A DNA stretch of 12,648 nucleotides from UBA1723 sp045642085. GTDB lineage: Bacteria > Bacteroidota > Bacteroidia > Bacteroidales > Paludibacteraceae. The stretch is taken from the NCBI GenBank assembly GCA_045642085.1, contig JAZUIF010000128.1, positions 1 to 12,648 of the forward strand, read 5' to 3'. Shown in pieces: positions 1 to 7,335 of the stretch; position 1 is the stretch's first letter, and every line of letters starts with the position of its first letter. The position numbers and the translations under genes are program-made. The notes below the pieces were generated by a model. The model was given only the letters and a program-made list of their open reading frames with translations. It was not told where the DNA came from and made no database searches.

Positions 1-126
1 CGCATTACTTTTGTATAATAACTCTTTGTCATTTTGTATGATTGAAAAACACAAATATTATTTTATTCAAATAAATTTAATAATTAAAATATACATTAAA
101 AATCAATATAAAACCAAATATTTCCT

Positions 127-134
127 TACTTTTG
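127..134 (+). promoter_or_regulatory. Bacteroidetes -7 promoter element for the flavoprotein gene
   Basis: TACTTTTG fits the Bacteroidetes -7 consensus TAnnTTTG and lies 35 bases before the ATG at 170, giving an expected leader of roughly 25-30 bases. I find no clear TTTG -33 element 19-21 bases upstream, so the call rests on the -7 element alone. The same octamer also occurs at 6-13, so a second, more distal start is possible. Confidence 0.45.
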
Positions 135-169
135 CGGAAAATTAATGAGAAAGGTAATAAAGTATCACT

Positions 170-1237
170 ATGGATTCTATTAAAATAGGAGATTTGTCGC
201 TAAGAGTTCCAATCATTCAGGGTGGAATGGGAGTAGGTATTTCTCTATCAGGATTGGCATCAGCAGTAGCCAATGAAGGTGGCGTAGGTGTAATTTCAAG
301 CGCAGGACTTGGTTTGATCTACAATGACTTTTCAAAGAACTATATGAAGGCAAGCATCTATGGTTTGCAGGAAGAGATTCGTAAAGCTAGAGAAAAGACT
401 AACGGTATAATCGGTGTTAACGTGATGGTGGCTATGTCGAATTTTGCCGACATGGTAAAGACTGCTATCCAGGAGAAGGCTGATATCATCTTCTCAGGAG
501 CTGGTCTACCACTTAACATGCCTTCTTTCCTTGAGAAAGACAGCACAACTAAGTTGGTTCCAATCGTATCATCAGCACGTGCAGCTAAGATCATCTGTTC
601 AAAGTGGAAGAGCCTTTACAACTACTTGCCAGACGCAATCGTAGTAGAGGGTCCAAAGGCAGGTGGCCATCTTGGTTACAAGGAAAACGAGATCAACGAC
701 GAGAATTTCTCACTTGAGAAGACAGTTCCAGAGGTAGTAGAGGTTGCCAAAGAGTACAGCAACGAGAAAAACATCCCAGTTTTTGCTGGTGGTGGAATCT
801 ACACAGGAGAGGATATGGCTCGCATCATGGAGTGTGGAGCTTCAGGTGTGCAGATGGGAACACGTTTCGTGACTACAGAGGAGTGTGACGCATCAAGAGA
901 GTTCAAGGAGGCATACATCAATGCCAACGAGAAGGACATCGAGATTATCAAGAGCCCTGTAGGAATGCCAGGACGCGCTATCCACAACGACTTTATCGCA
1001 CGTGTGAAGGATGGAGAGACACAACCTAAGAAGTGTCTATGCCACTGCATCAAGACATGTGATGTTAAGAATAGCCCATATTGCATCGTTTCAGCCCTTT
1101 ACAACGCATTTCGCGGCGATCTTAGTCAAGGATATGCTTTCTGCGGTTCGAACGCTTTCAGAGCCAAGAAAATCGAGAAAGTAAAGGAGATCTTCAACAA
1201 CATCAAGGAAGAGTTCAACAACTATAAGAAGAAATGA
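170..1237 (+). CDS. Nitronate monooxygenase / FabK-like FMN flavoprotein
   Basis: 355-residue TIM-barrel flavoprotein of the 2-nitropropane dioxygenase (NPD) family, whose members bind FMN and either oxidise nitronates or act as enoyl-ACP reductase (FabK). Visible family motifs are the N-terminal IQGGMGVGIS (residues 16-25), EGPKAGGHLG with the conserved His at 167, the phosphate-binding AGGGIYTG (206-213) and GVQMGTRF (226-233). After the barrel comes a cysteine cluster, C289, C291, C293, C297 and C305, in the variant with a Cys-rich C-terminus that I know mainly from anaerobes. The protein is probably cytoplasmic. The ATG at 170 is chosen because it gives the canonical short N-terminus and sits downstream of a TAnnTTTG element. 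The gene is monocistronic, with a hairpin terminator following. Third codon positions are richer in A and C than in the plus-strand genes after 6377. The substrate (nitronate or enoyl-ACP) cannot be decided from sequence alone. Confidence 0.88.
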   Translation: MDSIKIGDLSLRVPIIQGGMGVGISLSGLASAVANEGGVGVISSAGLGLIYNDFSKNYMKASIYGLQEEIRKAREKTNGIIGVNVMVAMSNFADMVKTAIQEKADIIFSGAGLPLNMPSFLEKDSTTKLVPIVSSARAAKIICSKWKSLYNYLPDAIVVEGPKAGGHLGYKENEINDENFSLEKTVPEVVEVAKEYSNEKNIPVFAGGGIYTGEDMARIMECGASGVQMGTRFVTTEECDASREFKEAYINANEKDIEIIKSPVGMPGRAIHNDFIARVKDGETQPKKCLCHCIKTCDVKNSPYCIVSALYNAFRGDLSQGYAFCGSNAFRAKKIEKVKEIFNNIKEEFNNYKKK

Positions 1238-1265
1238 TGAATGCTAGATTCTGAATTCTAAATAC

Positions 1266-1296
1266 AAGCCTGCGGTTTTATGCCGTGGGCTTTTTT
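1266..1296 (+). terminator. Rho-independent terminator after the flavoprotein gene
   Basis: A 10-bp stem pairs 1266-1275 (AAGCCTGCGG) with 1283-1292 (CCGTGGGCTT). It includes two G-U wobbles and has a 7-base loop. A run of six T follows from 1291. It lies about 30 bases after the stop at 1237 and 114 bases before the next start. Confidence 0.8.
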
Positions 1297-1355
1297 ATAT
1301 ATTGACCGAATCGACTGAATATTAGCATATAATTTTTGATATTATAATTTCGAAA

Positions 1356-1387
1356 TTTGGATAAATATTTGTTCTGTTGTAATTTTG
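1356..1387 (+). promoter_or_regulatory. Complete Bacteroidetes-type promoter for the secreted-protein gene
   Basis: TTTG at 1356-1359 (-33 element) and TAATTTTG at 1380-1387 (-7 element, TAnnTTTG) are separated by 20 bases, within the 19-21 known for the Bacteroidetes primary sigma factor. The ATG at 1410 lies 22 bases after the -7 box, implying a leader of about 15 bases. It supports independent transcription of this gene. Confidence 0.65.
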
Positions 1388-1409
1388 CGAAAAATATATT
1401 ACCAATAAC

Positions 1410-2153
1410 ATGAAAAAAAGAATTTGTTCGTTGCTAGTCCTATTAATCACATGTGGAATTGAATGTTATGCACAAACAATAAGCGGTAATGTGCGTGAAC
1501 ATGACTATGTAGATCTTGAATTACCAAGCGGAAGATTATGGGCGACCTGTAATGTTGGGGCAACTAAACCAACTGAATACGGAGATTATTTTGCATGGGG
1601 AGAGACCGAGCCTAAGAAAGATTTCACTTGGGAAAATTACAAATGGGCAAAGGATAATGGACAGTTTATAACTAAATATTGCACCAAAAAAGAAGAGGGT
1701 AAGGTCGACAATAAAATTACACTTGAAAAAGCCGACGATGCAGCCTCTTTCAATTGGGGAAGTGCATGGCGTATCCCCACATCCAAGGAGATTCAGGAAT
1801 TGTTGGACGGCTGCTCTTGGGAGTGGACGAATAATTTTGAAGGAAGTGGAGTCGCAGGACGTATAGGTCATTCAAGAAAAAATCAAAATACCATTTTCTT
1901 GCCAGCTGCTGGATATTACAATGGCACTGAAAACTCGTTAGTTCACAATGAAGGCTACTACTGGAGTTCATCTCTGTTCAAGAATACAATGAATGGATCG
2001 TATTTCCTTTGTTTTGCCAACTATTATATCGACTGGAGAGGCAACAAGCGCTTTAATGGTAGAAGTGTACGTGCAGTAGTTAGCGAGAATGTGGTGGTTT
2101 CCAAGCCTACCAATAAGCCTGCTAGTACGAAGAAACCTGCAGCAAAAAAGTGA
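1410..2153 (+). CDS. Secreted protein with Fibrobacter-type major paralogous domain
   Basis: 247 residues. The N-terminus is a classical signal peptide: MKKR, a hydrophobic stretch, then a probable cleavage after Ala22 (CYA-QT), so the product should be exported. The rest resembles the 'Fibrobacter succinogenes major paralogous domain', common in Bacteroidales surface proteins. It carries the signature YVDLELPSGRLWATCNVGA near residues 34-52, then FAWGETEPK, WRIPTSKEIQELL, FLPAAGYYNG, GYYWSSS and the closing RSVRAVV. The domain has many Trp and Tyr residues and ends near residue 228. It is followed by a low-complexity Lys/Pro/Ala tail (about residues 231-247). The molecular function of the family is unknown; a role in the envelope or in binding is only inference. 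The stop codon overlaps the start of the damaged glycosylase gene (GTG 2150 / ATG 2153), so the two are probably co-transcribed from the promoter at 1356-1387. Confidence 0.8.
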   Translation: MKKRICSLLVLLITCGIECYAQTISGNVREHDYVDLELPSGRLWATCNVGATKPTEYGDYFAWGETEPKKDFTWENYKWAKDNGQFITKYCTKKEEGKVDNKITLEKADDAASFNWGSAWRIPTSKEIQELLDGCSWEWTNNFEGSGVAGRIGHSRKNQNTIFLPAAGYYNGTENSLVHNEGYYWSSSLFKNTMNGSYFLCFANYYIDWRGNKRFNGRSVRAVVSENVVVSKPTNKPASTKKPAAKK

Positions 2154-2455
2154 TGTTAATGTCATTCTTAAATTTAGAAAATATAAAACGTTCCGACTCT
2201 ACAATAGAGTACCATCCTTTGTTTCCTTTCCTTCCTGAGAACACAAAAGTGCTCTTTTTAGGTAGTTTTCCGCCTCAACGCAAACGTTGGAGCATGGATT
2301 TCTTCTATCCTAACTTCATCAACGACCATTGGAGAATCATGGGGTTGAGATTGCCCATACTTTACCGTCTACCTTCATCTTCTAGAGCTTATCCATTAAG
2401 TTTGGATAAAAAAGCTGAAGCATATAGGAAGATGTTTGAAACTGCTGGGTTATAA
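2153..2455 (+). pseudogene. Internally deleted uracil-DNA-glycosylase-superfamily gene
   Basis: An open frame of about 100 codons that joins the two ends of a longer protein. The N-terminal half reads HPLFPFLPEN, then LFLGSFPPQRKRWSMDFFYP and NDHWRIMG, matching the start of a Bacteroidales uracil-DNA-glycosylase-like family whose GSFPP is the motif-I region. After only about four residues it passes into LYRLPSSSRAYPLSLDKKAE and AYRKMF, which I recognise as the extreme C-terminus of the same family, including the PSSSRA motif. From memory, full-length members are about 190 residues, so roughly 90 residues of the core fold are missing. The frame is preserved across the junction near 2343-2350. 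The product is unlikely to fold or act as a glycosylase. Possible starts are GTG 2150, ATG 2153 (TGATG overlap with the upstream stop) and ATG 2159. It could be mistaken for a small intact gene, but loss of the core argues for decay. Confidence 0.7.
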
Positions 2456-2468
2456 ATACTTATTTAAT

Positions 2469-5400
2469 TCAGCATTTCTCTATCTCTCCCTTCTCCACAT
2501 ACCACAAAAATGATTCTACATTGCTGTAGCCCATCTGTCGTATCAAGTCGGCATACTCATTGACCTGATTATTATATTTGGTGTTCTTCTCACCAAACTT
2601 AAAGTCGACAATAATGACTTTGCCATTCACCATAACAATTCTGTCAGGACGTTTGTTCTCAATCTCAGTTTTGCCTAGAGAATTTCTTCTCTTCATCAGA
2701 ATAGCGTGCTCATTAATCACTTTAGCCGACTTGTCGAACCATTCCGATGGTGCACTCTCTATATGTTTTCGAATTGAAGAGGTGTATTCATCTATCTTAT
2801 CCTTAGATATAACACCCTCAAACACCTGTTTTTTAACGGCTTTCTCAACATCATCAATAGTATATATATCAGAGAAAATAGCATGCTTCAGTTTTCCAGT
2901 CTCCATAAAATTATCTGCAGACGGTTCCTTCTTTGATCTGTCCTTTGAATCATACTTTTCCGGATCTTTCAAATAAATCTTACTCTTATCAGACTGACGG
3001 AATTGAATGACAGAATCTTGATTACCTTCATTGTTGATTCTATAATTCACATAATCCAAGGTAATCTTTTCAGCCTCCTTCTTCAAAGTGTTTTCAGTAG
3101 ACCTTTTTTTATCTACCACATTGCTCAACTCACCATACTCAAATATCAAATTATTTTCATCCCAGTGTTCAGCTAAAATCTTTGTATCATCATCACTCAT
3201 TGATTTAGCCTTATTAGAGAAAATACTTGACAAAAGCGAATTGATTTTTTTTGCACCATCAACATCACTTTTGGAAGGTTCTGGAGAGAATATAATCAAA
3301 TTGGCTTCAGCACGTGTGAATGCCACATAAAGAAGATTGATATTATCAATCCACATTTGTGACTTTTCAAGATCATAATCCTCCTTGAAAATACTGTTTT
3401 TAAGATTCTTATTGTAGTTGATAGGAAGCAACGGAATATCATTGTATGGACTCTTATTTGCCTCACACCAAAGTATATTGTCGTTCTTGGTATCCTCAAT
3501 TTCCCAGTCGGCAAACGGAATAATCACCGTCTTAAACTCCAATCCCTTCGACTTGTGGACAGTAAGCACACTCATACCATTGCTCTCATTGCTAGTCGAC
3601 AATGTAGCTCCACACAGTTTCTCATTCCAATACTTGATTAAAGTGCTAAGATCAGATGATTTTCTGTTGATGAATGTGTTCACTTTATCCAAGAACAACT
3701 GCATATATACTCCATTGTTCTCAATCTTCTTCAAATCAAGAATGAAATATATTTCCTCAATCATCTCGTAAAGTGGAAGAGTGGATGTATTGAGAACCTT
3801 ATTCTTTATCTCCTTAAAGTCGTCGCTCTCTTTATCGATAATCTTTCCACTCAAACTGATGTAATCGAGATATAGACGATGCTCAAACACATCGTTATGC
3901 GGATCATTGATAAAACATAAAGCATTGATAATTATGTTGACACATAGAGAATTGTCGAGACGGAATGCTTCACTTGACACAATATTGAATTCATCTTTCG
4001 GTAGTTCACCTCTTTCCTTCATACCCGACAAAAACTCAGCAATCTTGGCTGTTTGTCCATTCTTACGAACTAAAATTGCTATGTTTTTTTCCTCTATACC
4101 ACGACTCTTCAACTCCTTGATCTGCTCCACCATCGCACGAAGAATTGCCTCGTCGGCTTTCTCTCCATCCTCCTTCTTCACAATCTGATACTTCACATAT
4201 CCCTCTCCCTTATCCTTGCTCTTCTGACTTGCCTTTTCGTAGATATTCTGGATCTGCTGATGGATAGTATCGTCGCCATCAGGAATAAAAGTAATACAGC
4301 TTTTGAAAATAGCATTGTTGAACTTGATCACATTGTTGAAACTTCTGTAGTTGGTGTCCATATCCTCTTTTTTAGGATAAAGTTCACTATAGTCGACAAC
4401 ATTCTCAATGATGCTATAGTCACCGTTTCTCCAACGATAAATCGACTGTTTAGGATCACCCACAATAAGATTAGACCCACCGTTAGCCACAGAGTCTGAC
4501 AATAATGGAAGGAAATTATCCCACTGGATTTTTGATGTGTCCTGGAACTCATCAATCATAATATGGCGTAGGGTAGTGCCTATCTTTTCATAAATGAATG
4601 GAGCTGTACTTTTATCGATGATTTTATTAAGAAGCATAGCAGTGTCACCAAGCAAAAACTTGCCTGTCATCTCATTGTTGCGACGCACAATGCTCTCAAT
4701 ATCATACAACAGACCAATATTGTTGATATTCTTAAGCACCGTCTCACATGTGCACATTTCCTCCAAATGTTCATTACGATAATCCTCAATTTTATTTAGC
4801 TGACTGTGTACCCACGCCGCGTCAACATTTGGATTTGACTTCTTCGACTCAACATTATCTACCGAATCCAACGATTTCTGCACATAGCTGTTTGGCATCT
4901 TATCTTCAGCATAATCACCATTTTTTATTTTGCCGAAGTATCCCCACAAACCTTTTGTGCCATAGTAGAAATTATCAGGAGTAGCATTCCATGCATCTGT
5001 TTTCGTGAAAAATTCACCAGCCATGCCTTTCAACTTGTCGACATGACCCTTCAGAATTGCATTCATATTATCCCTGTAGACAGTCAGTTTATCGATGGAA
5101 TAAGAACCGTCATCTTTCTTCTTAGTGATGAAATCCTCATTAAAAATGTTGGCAGCAAACTTCTCTATATTACTGTTGACTCTCCAACTCTTGCCATCTC
5201 TAAGATTCTCCACAGAAAAATCAGTCAACCATTTAAGCAACTGCTTTTTATCATCCTCGTGCAGACTGTTCATCATGTCGTTGACAGCCTCATGCACAAC
5301 AGAAGTATTGTCTAGCTCAAGATTGATAATCGCACCTATCTCAAGCTCATGAATAAGATTACGTAATATACTCTGGAAAAAAGAGTCGATAGTTTCAATT

Positions 5401-5729
5401 CTGAAACGTGAATAGTCGTGAATGATAGCTGTTATAGCTTCACCAGACTTTTCTTTGATCTTTTCAGCATCCCAACCAGGTCCAAGCTCCTTTATAAGCA
5501 CATCACGATAACCGTTAGAATCCTCATAACCGTGATACAGACCATAAAGTTCAAACAGAATTCTCTCCTTCATCTCCGCGGTAGCCTTATTGGTAAAAGT
5601 CACAGCTAAGATGGATTTGAAAGCTTCTTTATCTTTCAAAATAAGTTTTAGGTACTCCACAGCCAAGCGAAAAGTCTTGCCACTTCCAGCCGATGCCTTG
5701 TAGATCTTTGTATTGTTCTGCAAACTCAT
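2469..5729 (-). CDS. UvrD/REP-family helicase-nuclease, AddA/RecB-like
   Basis: 1086-residue superfamily 1A helicase fused to a RecB-type nuclease; likely the AddA subunit of a double-strand-break end-processing complex that feeds recombination. Helicase motifs in order: Walker A KASAGSGKT (11-19), Ia AVTFTNKATAEMKER (42-56), II MIDEFQDTS (391-399), III VGDPKQSIYRWR (423-434), IV NYRSFNNVIKF (460-470), V LTVHKSKGLEF (722-732) and VI LLYVAFTRAE (799-808). The C-terminus carries the nuclease signature: D1029 in RPDR, D1042-x-K1044 in VDFKFG, and QxxxY (Q1055, Y1059), so the catalytic set appears intact. The Bacteroidetes partner, AddB, is not adjacent here. The ATG at 5729 is 11 residues before Walker A, which is normal for the family, and follows a TAAATTTG element. 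The gene converges on the glycosylase remnant with a 13-bp gap and is divergent from nadA across a long intergenic region. AddA rather than RecB is inferred from the phylum. Confidence 0.88.
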   Translation of the reverse strand: MSLQNNTKIYKASAGSGKTFRLAVEYLKLILKDKEAFKSILAVTFTNKATAEMKERILFELYGLYHGYEDSNGYRDVLIKELGPGWDAEKIKEKSGEAITAIIHDYSRFRIETIDSFFQSILRNLIHELEIGAIINLELDNTSVVHEAVNDMMNSLHEDDKKQLLKWLTDFSVENLRDGKSWRVNSNIEKFAANIFNEDFITKKKDDGSYSIDKLTVYRDNMNAILKGHVDKLKGMAGEFFTKTDAWNATPDNFYYGTKGLWGYFGKIKNGDYAEDKMPNSYVQKSLDSVDNVESKKSNPNVDAAWVHSQLNKIEDYRNEHLEEMCTCETVLKNINNIGLLYDIESIVRRNNEMTGKFLLGDTAMLLNKIIDKSTAPFIYEKIGTTLRHIMIDEFQDTSKIQWDNFLPLLSDSVANGGSNLIVGDPKQSIYRWRNGDYSIIENVVDYSELYPKKEDMDTNYRSFNNVIKFNNAIFKSCITFIPDGDDTIHQQIQNIYEKASQKSKDKGEGYVKYQIVKKEDGEKADEAILRAMVEQIKELKSRGIEEKNIAILVRKNGQTAKIAEFLSGMKERGELPKDEFNIVSSEAFRLDNSLCVNIIINALCFINDPHNDVFEHRLYLDYISLSGKIIDKESDDFKEIKNKVLNTSTLPLYEMIEEIYFILDLKKIENNGVYMQLFLDKVNTFINRKSSDLSTLIKYWNEKLCGATLSTSNESNGMSVLTVHKSKGLEFKTVIIPFADWEIEDTKNDNILWCEANKSPYNDIPLLPINYNKNLKNSIFKEDYDLEKSQMWIDNINLLYVAFTRAEANLIIFSPEPSKSDVDGAKKINSLLSSIFSNKAKSMSDDDTKILAEHWDENNLIFEYGELSNVVDKKRSTENTLKKEAEKITLDYVNYRINNEGNQDSVIQFRQSDKSKIYLKDPEKYDSKDRSKKEPSADNFMETGKLKHAIFSDIYTIDDVEKAVKKQVFEGVISKDKIDEYTSSIRKHIESAPSEWFDKSAKVINEHAILMKRRNSLGKTEIENKRPDRIVMVNGKVIIVDFKFGEKNTKYNNQVNEYADLIRQMGYSNVESFLWYVEKGEIEKC

Positions 5730-5746
5730 AAATCTCTTTGTTTTTA

Positions 5747-5754
5747 CAAATTTA
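5747..5754 (-). promoter_or_regulatory. -7 promoter element for the helicase-nuclease gene
   Basis: Read on the minus strand this is TAAATTTG, an exact TAnnTTTG match, 17 bases upstream of the ATG at 5729. The -33 position shows no clean TTTG, so only the -7 element is supported. Confidence 0.45.
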
Positions 5755-5930
5755 CTACTTTCATACTATAAACACTAATCATAAATTAGTGAAACTATTG
5801 CAAATATATATCACACATATGCATAAATACTGCACAACTTCATTTTTTTGTATTTTTCACAAACAACATTGACATTATCAAAAATGTGAATTACTCATTG
5901 AAAAGTAGAATTAACAATTTGCCCTTTCGC

Positions 5931-5939
5931 TGTTGATAA
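5931..5939 (-). promoter_or_regulatory. DnaA-box-like nonamer 1
   Basis: TGTTGATAA on the plus strand (TTATCAACA on minus), one mismatch from TTATCCACA. It directly abuts the small GC-rich island AACCCCGG beginning at 5938. Confidence 0.4.
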
Positions 5940-6192
5940 CCCCGGTTTTTAACCCCTCTTAGATGTGAAAAAAGGCTGTTAAAAATGTTGAAAACTTCAA
6001 GAAAAGAAATGATAACTATTAGTTGGAATTCAAAAAACAATTATAAGCCGACTACCATTCCATATCTCCAAATTTATTTTGCACTTTTTTTTATAAACTT
6101 ATCAAGATAGTTTTTACAAAATTTAGCACTTTACTAACACTTATGATTTCAACTTAGCGAAAGAAAAATTATATTTGCATTGTTGTTAATAT

Positions 6193-6201
6193 TGTTGATA
6201 A
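6193..6201 (-). promoter_or_regulatory. DnaA-box-like nonamer 2
   Basis: TGTTGATAA on the plus strand. It overlaps a short palindrome at 6198-6210 (ATAACA, central T, TGTTAT). Confidence 0.4.
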
Positions 6202-6292
6202 CATTGTTATTCGCTCGCTTTTTCAGCAAGTTAGAAAAGACGGAATTGTTAATCAACTCTTGATTATAATTGATTACTTTTTCTTTACCTAT

Positions 6293-6301
6293 TTATCAAC
6301 A
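6293..6301 (+). promoter_or_regulatory. DnaA-box-like nonamer 3
   Basis: TTATCAACA on the plus strand, opposite in orientation to the other two boxes and 76 bases before the nadA start. Confidence 0.4.
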
Positions 6302-6376
6302 TAATTAACACCCTATTATTGTTGTATTGAATTGATTTTAAACTAGTATTTTTTCTTATATCAATAGATAAATATA

Positions 6377-7321
6377 ATGGAAAAGGAATTTTTGATTTCG
6401 GAAATCAACCGTTTGAAAAAGGAGAAGAATGCAATCATCATGGCGCATTATTACCAAGACGGTGAGATTCAGGATATAGCTGATTTCGTTGGCGACAGTT
6501 TGGCTCTTGCTCAGTGGGCTGCTAAGACTGACGCTGATATAATAATGCTTTGCGGTGTTCATTTCATGGGTGAGACAGCTAAGATTTTGTCTCCAAACAA
6601 GAAGGTGCTTGTGCCAGATATGGAAGCTGGTTGTTCGCTTGCCGACAGTTGTCCGGCTGATGAGTTTGAGAAGTTCATCAAGGATCATCCTGGTCACAAA
6701 GTAATCTCTTATGTCAACACTACAGCTGCTGTGAAAGCTTTGACTGATGTAGTTGTGACTAGTACAAACGCAAAGCAGATTGTCGACAGTTTTCCAAAGG
6801 ATGAGAAGATCATCTTTGGTCCTGACAAGAATCTAGGAAACTATATCAATAGCATCACTGGCAGAAACATGGTTCTATGGAATGGTGCTTGCCACGTACA
6901 TGAGAAGTTCTCAGTTCGCAAGGTGCTTGATTTGAAGAAAGAGTATCCAGATGCACAGGTTCTTGTTCATCCAGAGTGTAAAGATGTGATTGTTCGTTTG
7001 GCTGATAAGGTAGGTTCTACAGCTGGACTTTTGAAATATGCCATTGCATCAGACTGCAAGAGATTCTTGGTTGCAACAGAGAGTGGTATTCTACATGAGA
7101 TGCAGAAGTCGGCTCCAGATAAAGTGTTTATTCCAATTCCGCCAGAGGATTCAACATGTGCTTGCAACAACTGCAGCTATATGCGTCTTAACACACTAGA
7201 AAAGGTTTACAACGTGTTGAAAAACGAGGCTCCTGAGATTAAGGTTTCAGATGAGTTGAGAGAGCAGGCAGTAAAACCTATCTTGAAGATGTTGGAAATC
7301 AGTGCTAAATTAGGTCTATAA
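6377..7321 (+). CDS. nadA: Quinolinate synthase A
   Basis: 314-residue NadA, which condenses iminoaspartate with dihydroxyacetone phosphate to give quinolinate in de novo NAD synthesis. It carries an oxygen-sensitive [4Fe-4S] cluster and is cytoplasmic. Visible family signatures are IMAHYYQDGEIQDIADFVGD (21-40), the cysteine motif EAGCSLADSC (C86), SYVNTTAAVKA, NGACHVHEKF (C172), HPEC, GSTAGLLKY, ATESGILHEM and the C-terminal CACNNCSYM (C261, C263, C266). C86, C172 and one of the last three should ligate the cluster. Length matches the short, roughly 300-residue form of NadA. The partners nadB and nadC are not in the window. The ATG at 6377 lies after an AT-rich leader; a weak TATTTTTT (6347-6354) is the only promoter-like element I see. 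It is first in an apparent nadA-mazG-deoC operon and ends in a 13-bp tandem duplication. Confidence 0.96.
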   Translation: MEKEFLISEINRLKKEKNAIIMAHYYQDGEIQDIADFVGDSLALAQWAAKTDADIIMLCGVHFMGETAKILSPNKKVLVPDMEAGCSLADSCPADEFEKFIKDHPGHKVISYVNTTAAVKALTDVVVTSTNAKQIVDSFPKDEKIIFGPDKNLGNYINSITGRNMVLWNGACHVHEKFSVRKVLDLKKEYPDAQVLVHPECKDVIVRLADKVGSTAGLLKYAIASDCKRFLVATESGILHEMQKSAPDKVFIPIPPEDSTCACNNCSYMRLNTLEKVYNVLKNEAPEIKVSDELREQAVKPILKMLEISAKLGL

Positions 7322-7335
7322 TTTAGGTCTATAAT
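7310..7335 (+). repeat. 13-bp perfect tandem duplication at the nadA-mazG junction
   Basis: TTAGGTCTATAAT occurs at 7310-7322 and again immediately at 7323-7335. The first copy encodes the last residues and stop of nadA (TAA 7319-7321). The second copy is noncoding until its final AT, which with G7336 forms the mazG start codon. Confidence 0.95.

Larger units (their letters stand above)
5730..6376. other. oriC: Long AT-rich intergenic region, candidate replication origin
   Basis: 647 bases without a credible gene, between the outward-pointing helicase (minus) and nadA (plus). It contains three exact TTATCAACA nonamers, one mismatch from the classical DnaA box TTATCCACA, at 5931-5939, 6193-6201 and 6293-6301. 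Related near-matches are TTATCAAAA (5875-5883), TTTTCAACA on the minus strand (5986-5994) and TTATCAAGA (6099-6107). A very AT-rich block spans about 6060-6180. A small GC island at 5938-5956 (AACCCCGG and AACCCC) can form short hairpins. Synonymous-site composition of the flanking genes switches strand preference across this gap, as at an origin. dnaA itself is not in the window, and the same nonamer occurs at least five times inside genes downstream, so this is a hypothesis, not an identification. Confidence 0.5.

Noticed and set aside
6..13. Second TACTTTTG element, a possible distal promoter of the flavoprotein gene.
   Set aside because: Its -33 position falls at or beyond the window edge and the octamer is common in AT-rich DNA, so it is not listed as a feature.
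1..32. Possible start of a minus-strand gene leaving the window (ATG at 32, reading MTKSYYTKVMR).
   Set aside because: Only about ten codons are visible, with no convincing promoter upstream and no recognisable motif. The stretch could equally be noncoding leader of the flavoprotein gene.
1237..1262. ATGATGAATGCTAGATTCTGAATTC-type sequence after the flavoprotein stop as a repeat element.
   Set aside because: It resembles intergenic repeats seen in this phylum, but only one imperfect copy is present here, so a repeat cannot be supported.
4748..5609. Several plus-strand open frames of 60-95 codons inside the helicase gene.
   Set aside because: They are antisense to a protein with all its helicase motifs in frame, have no family motifs and no promoters; they are antisense shadows of the real gene.
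5938..5956. GC-rich AACCCCGG / AACCCC island as a terminator or riboswitch.
   Set aside because: The stems are only 4 bp with tiny loops and no T-run follows; it does not fit a known riboswitch core. It is mentioned only as part of the candidate origin.
6344..6354. TATTTTTT as a -7 element for nadA.
   Set aside because: One mismatch to TAnnTTTG and no TTTG at the correct distance upstream; too weak in DNA this AT-rich.
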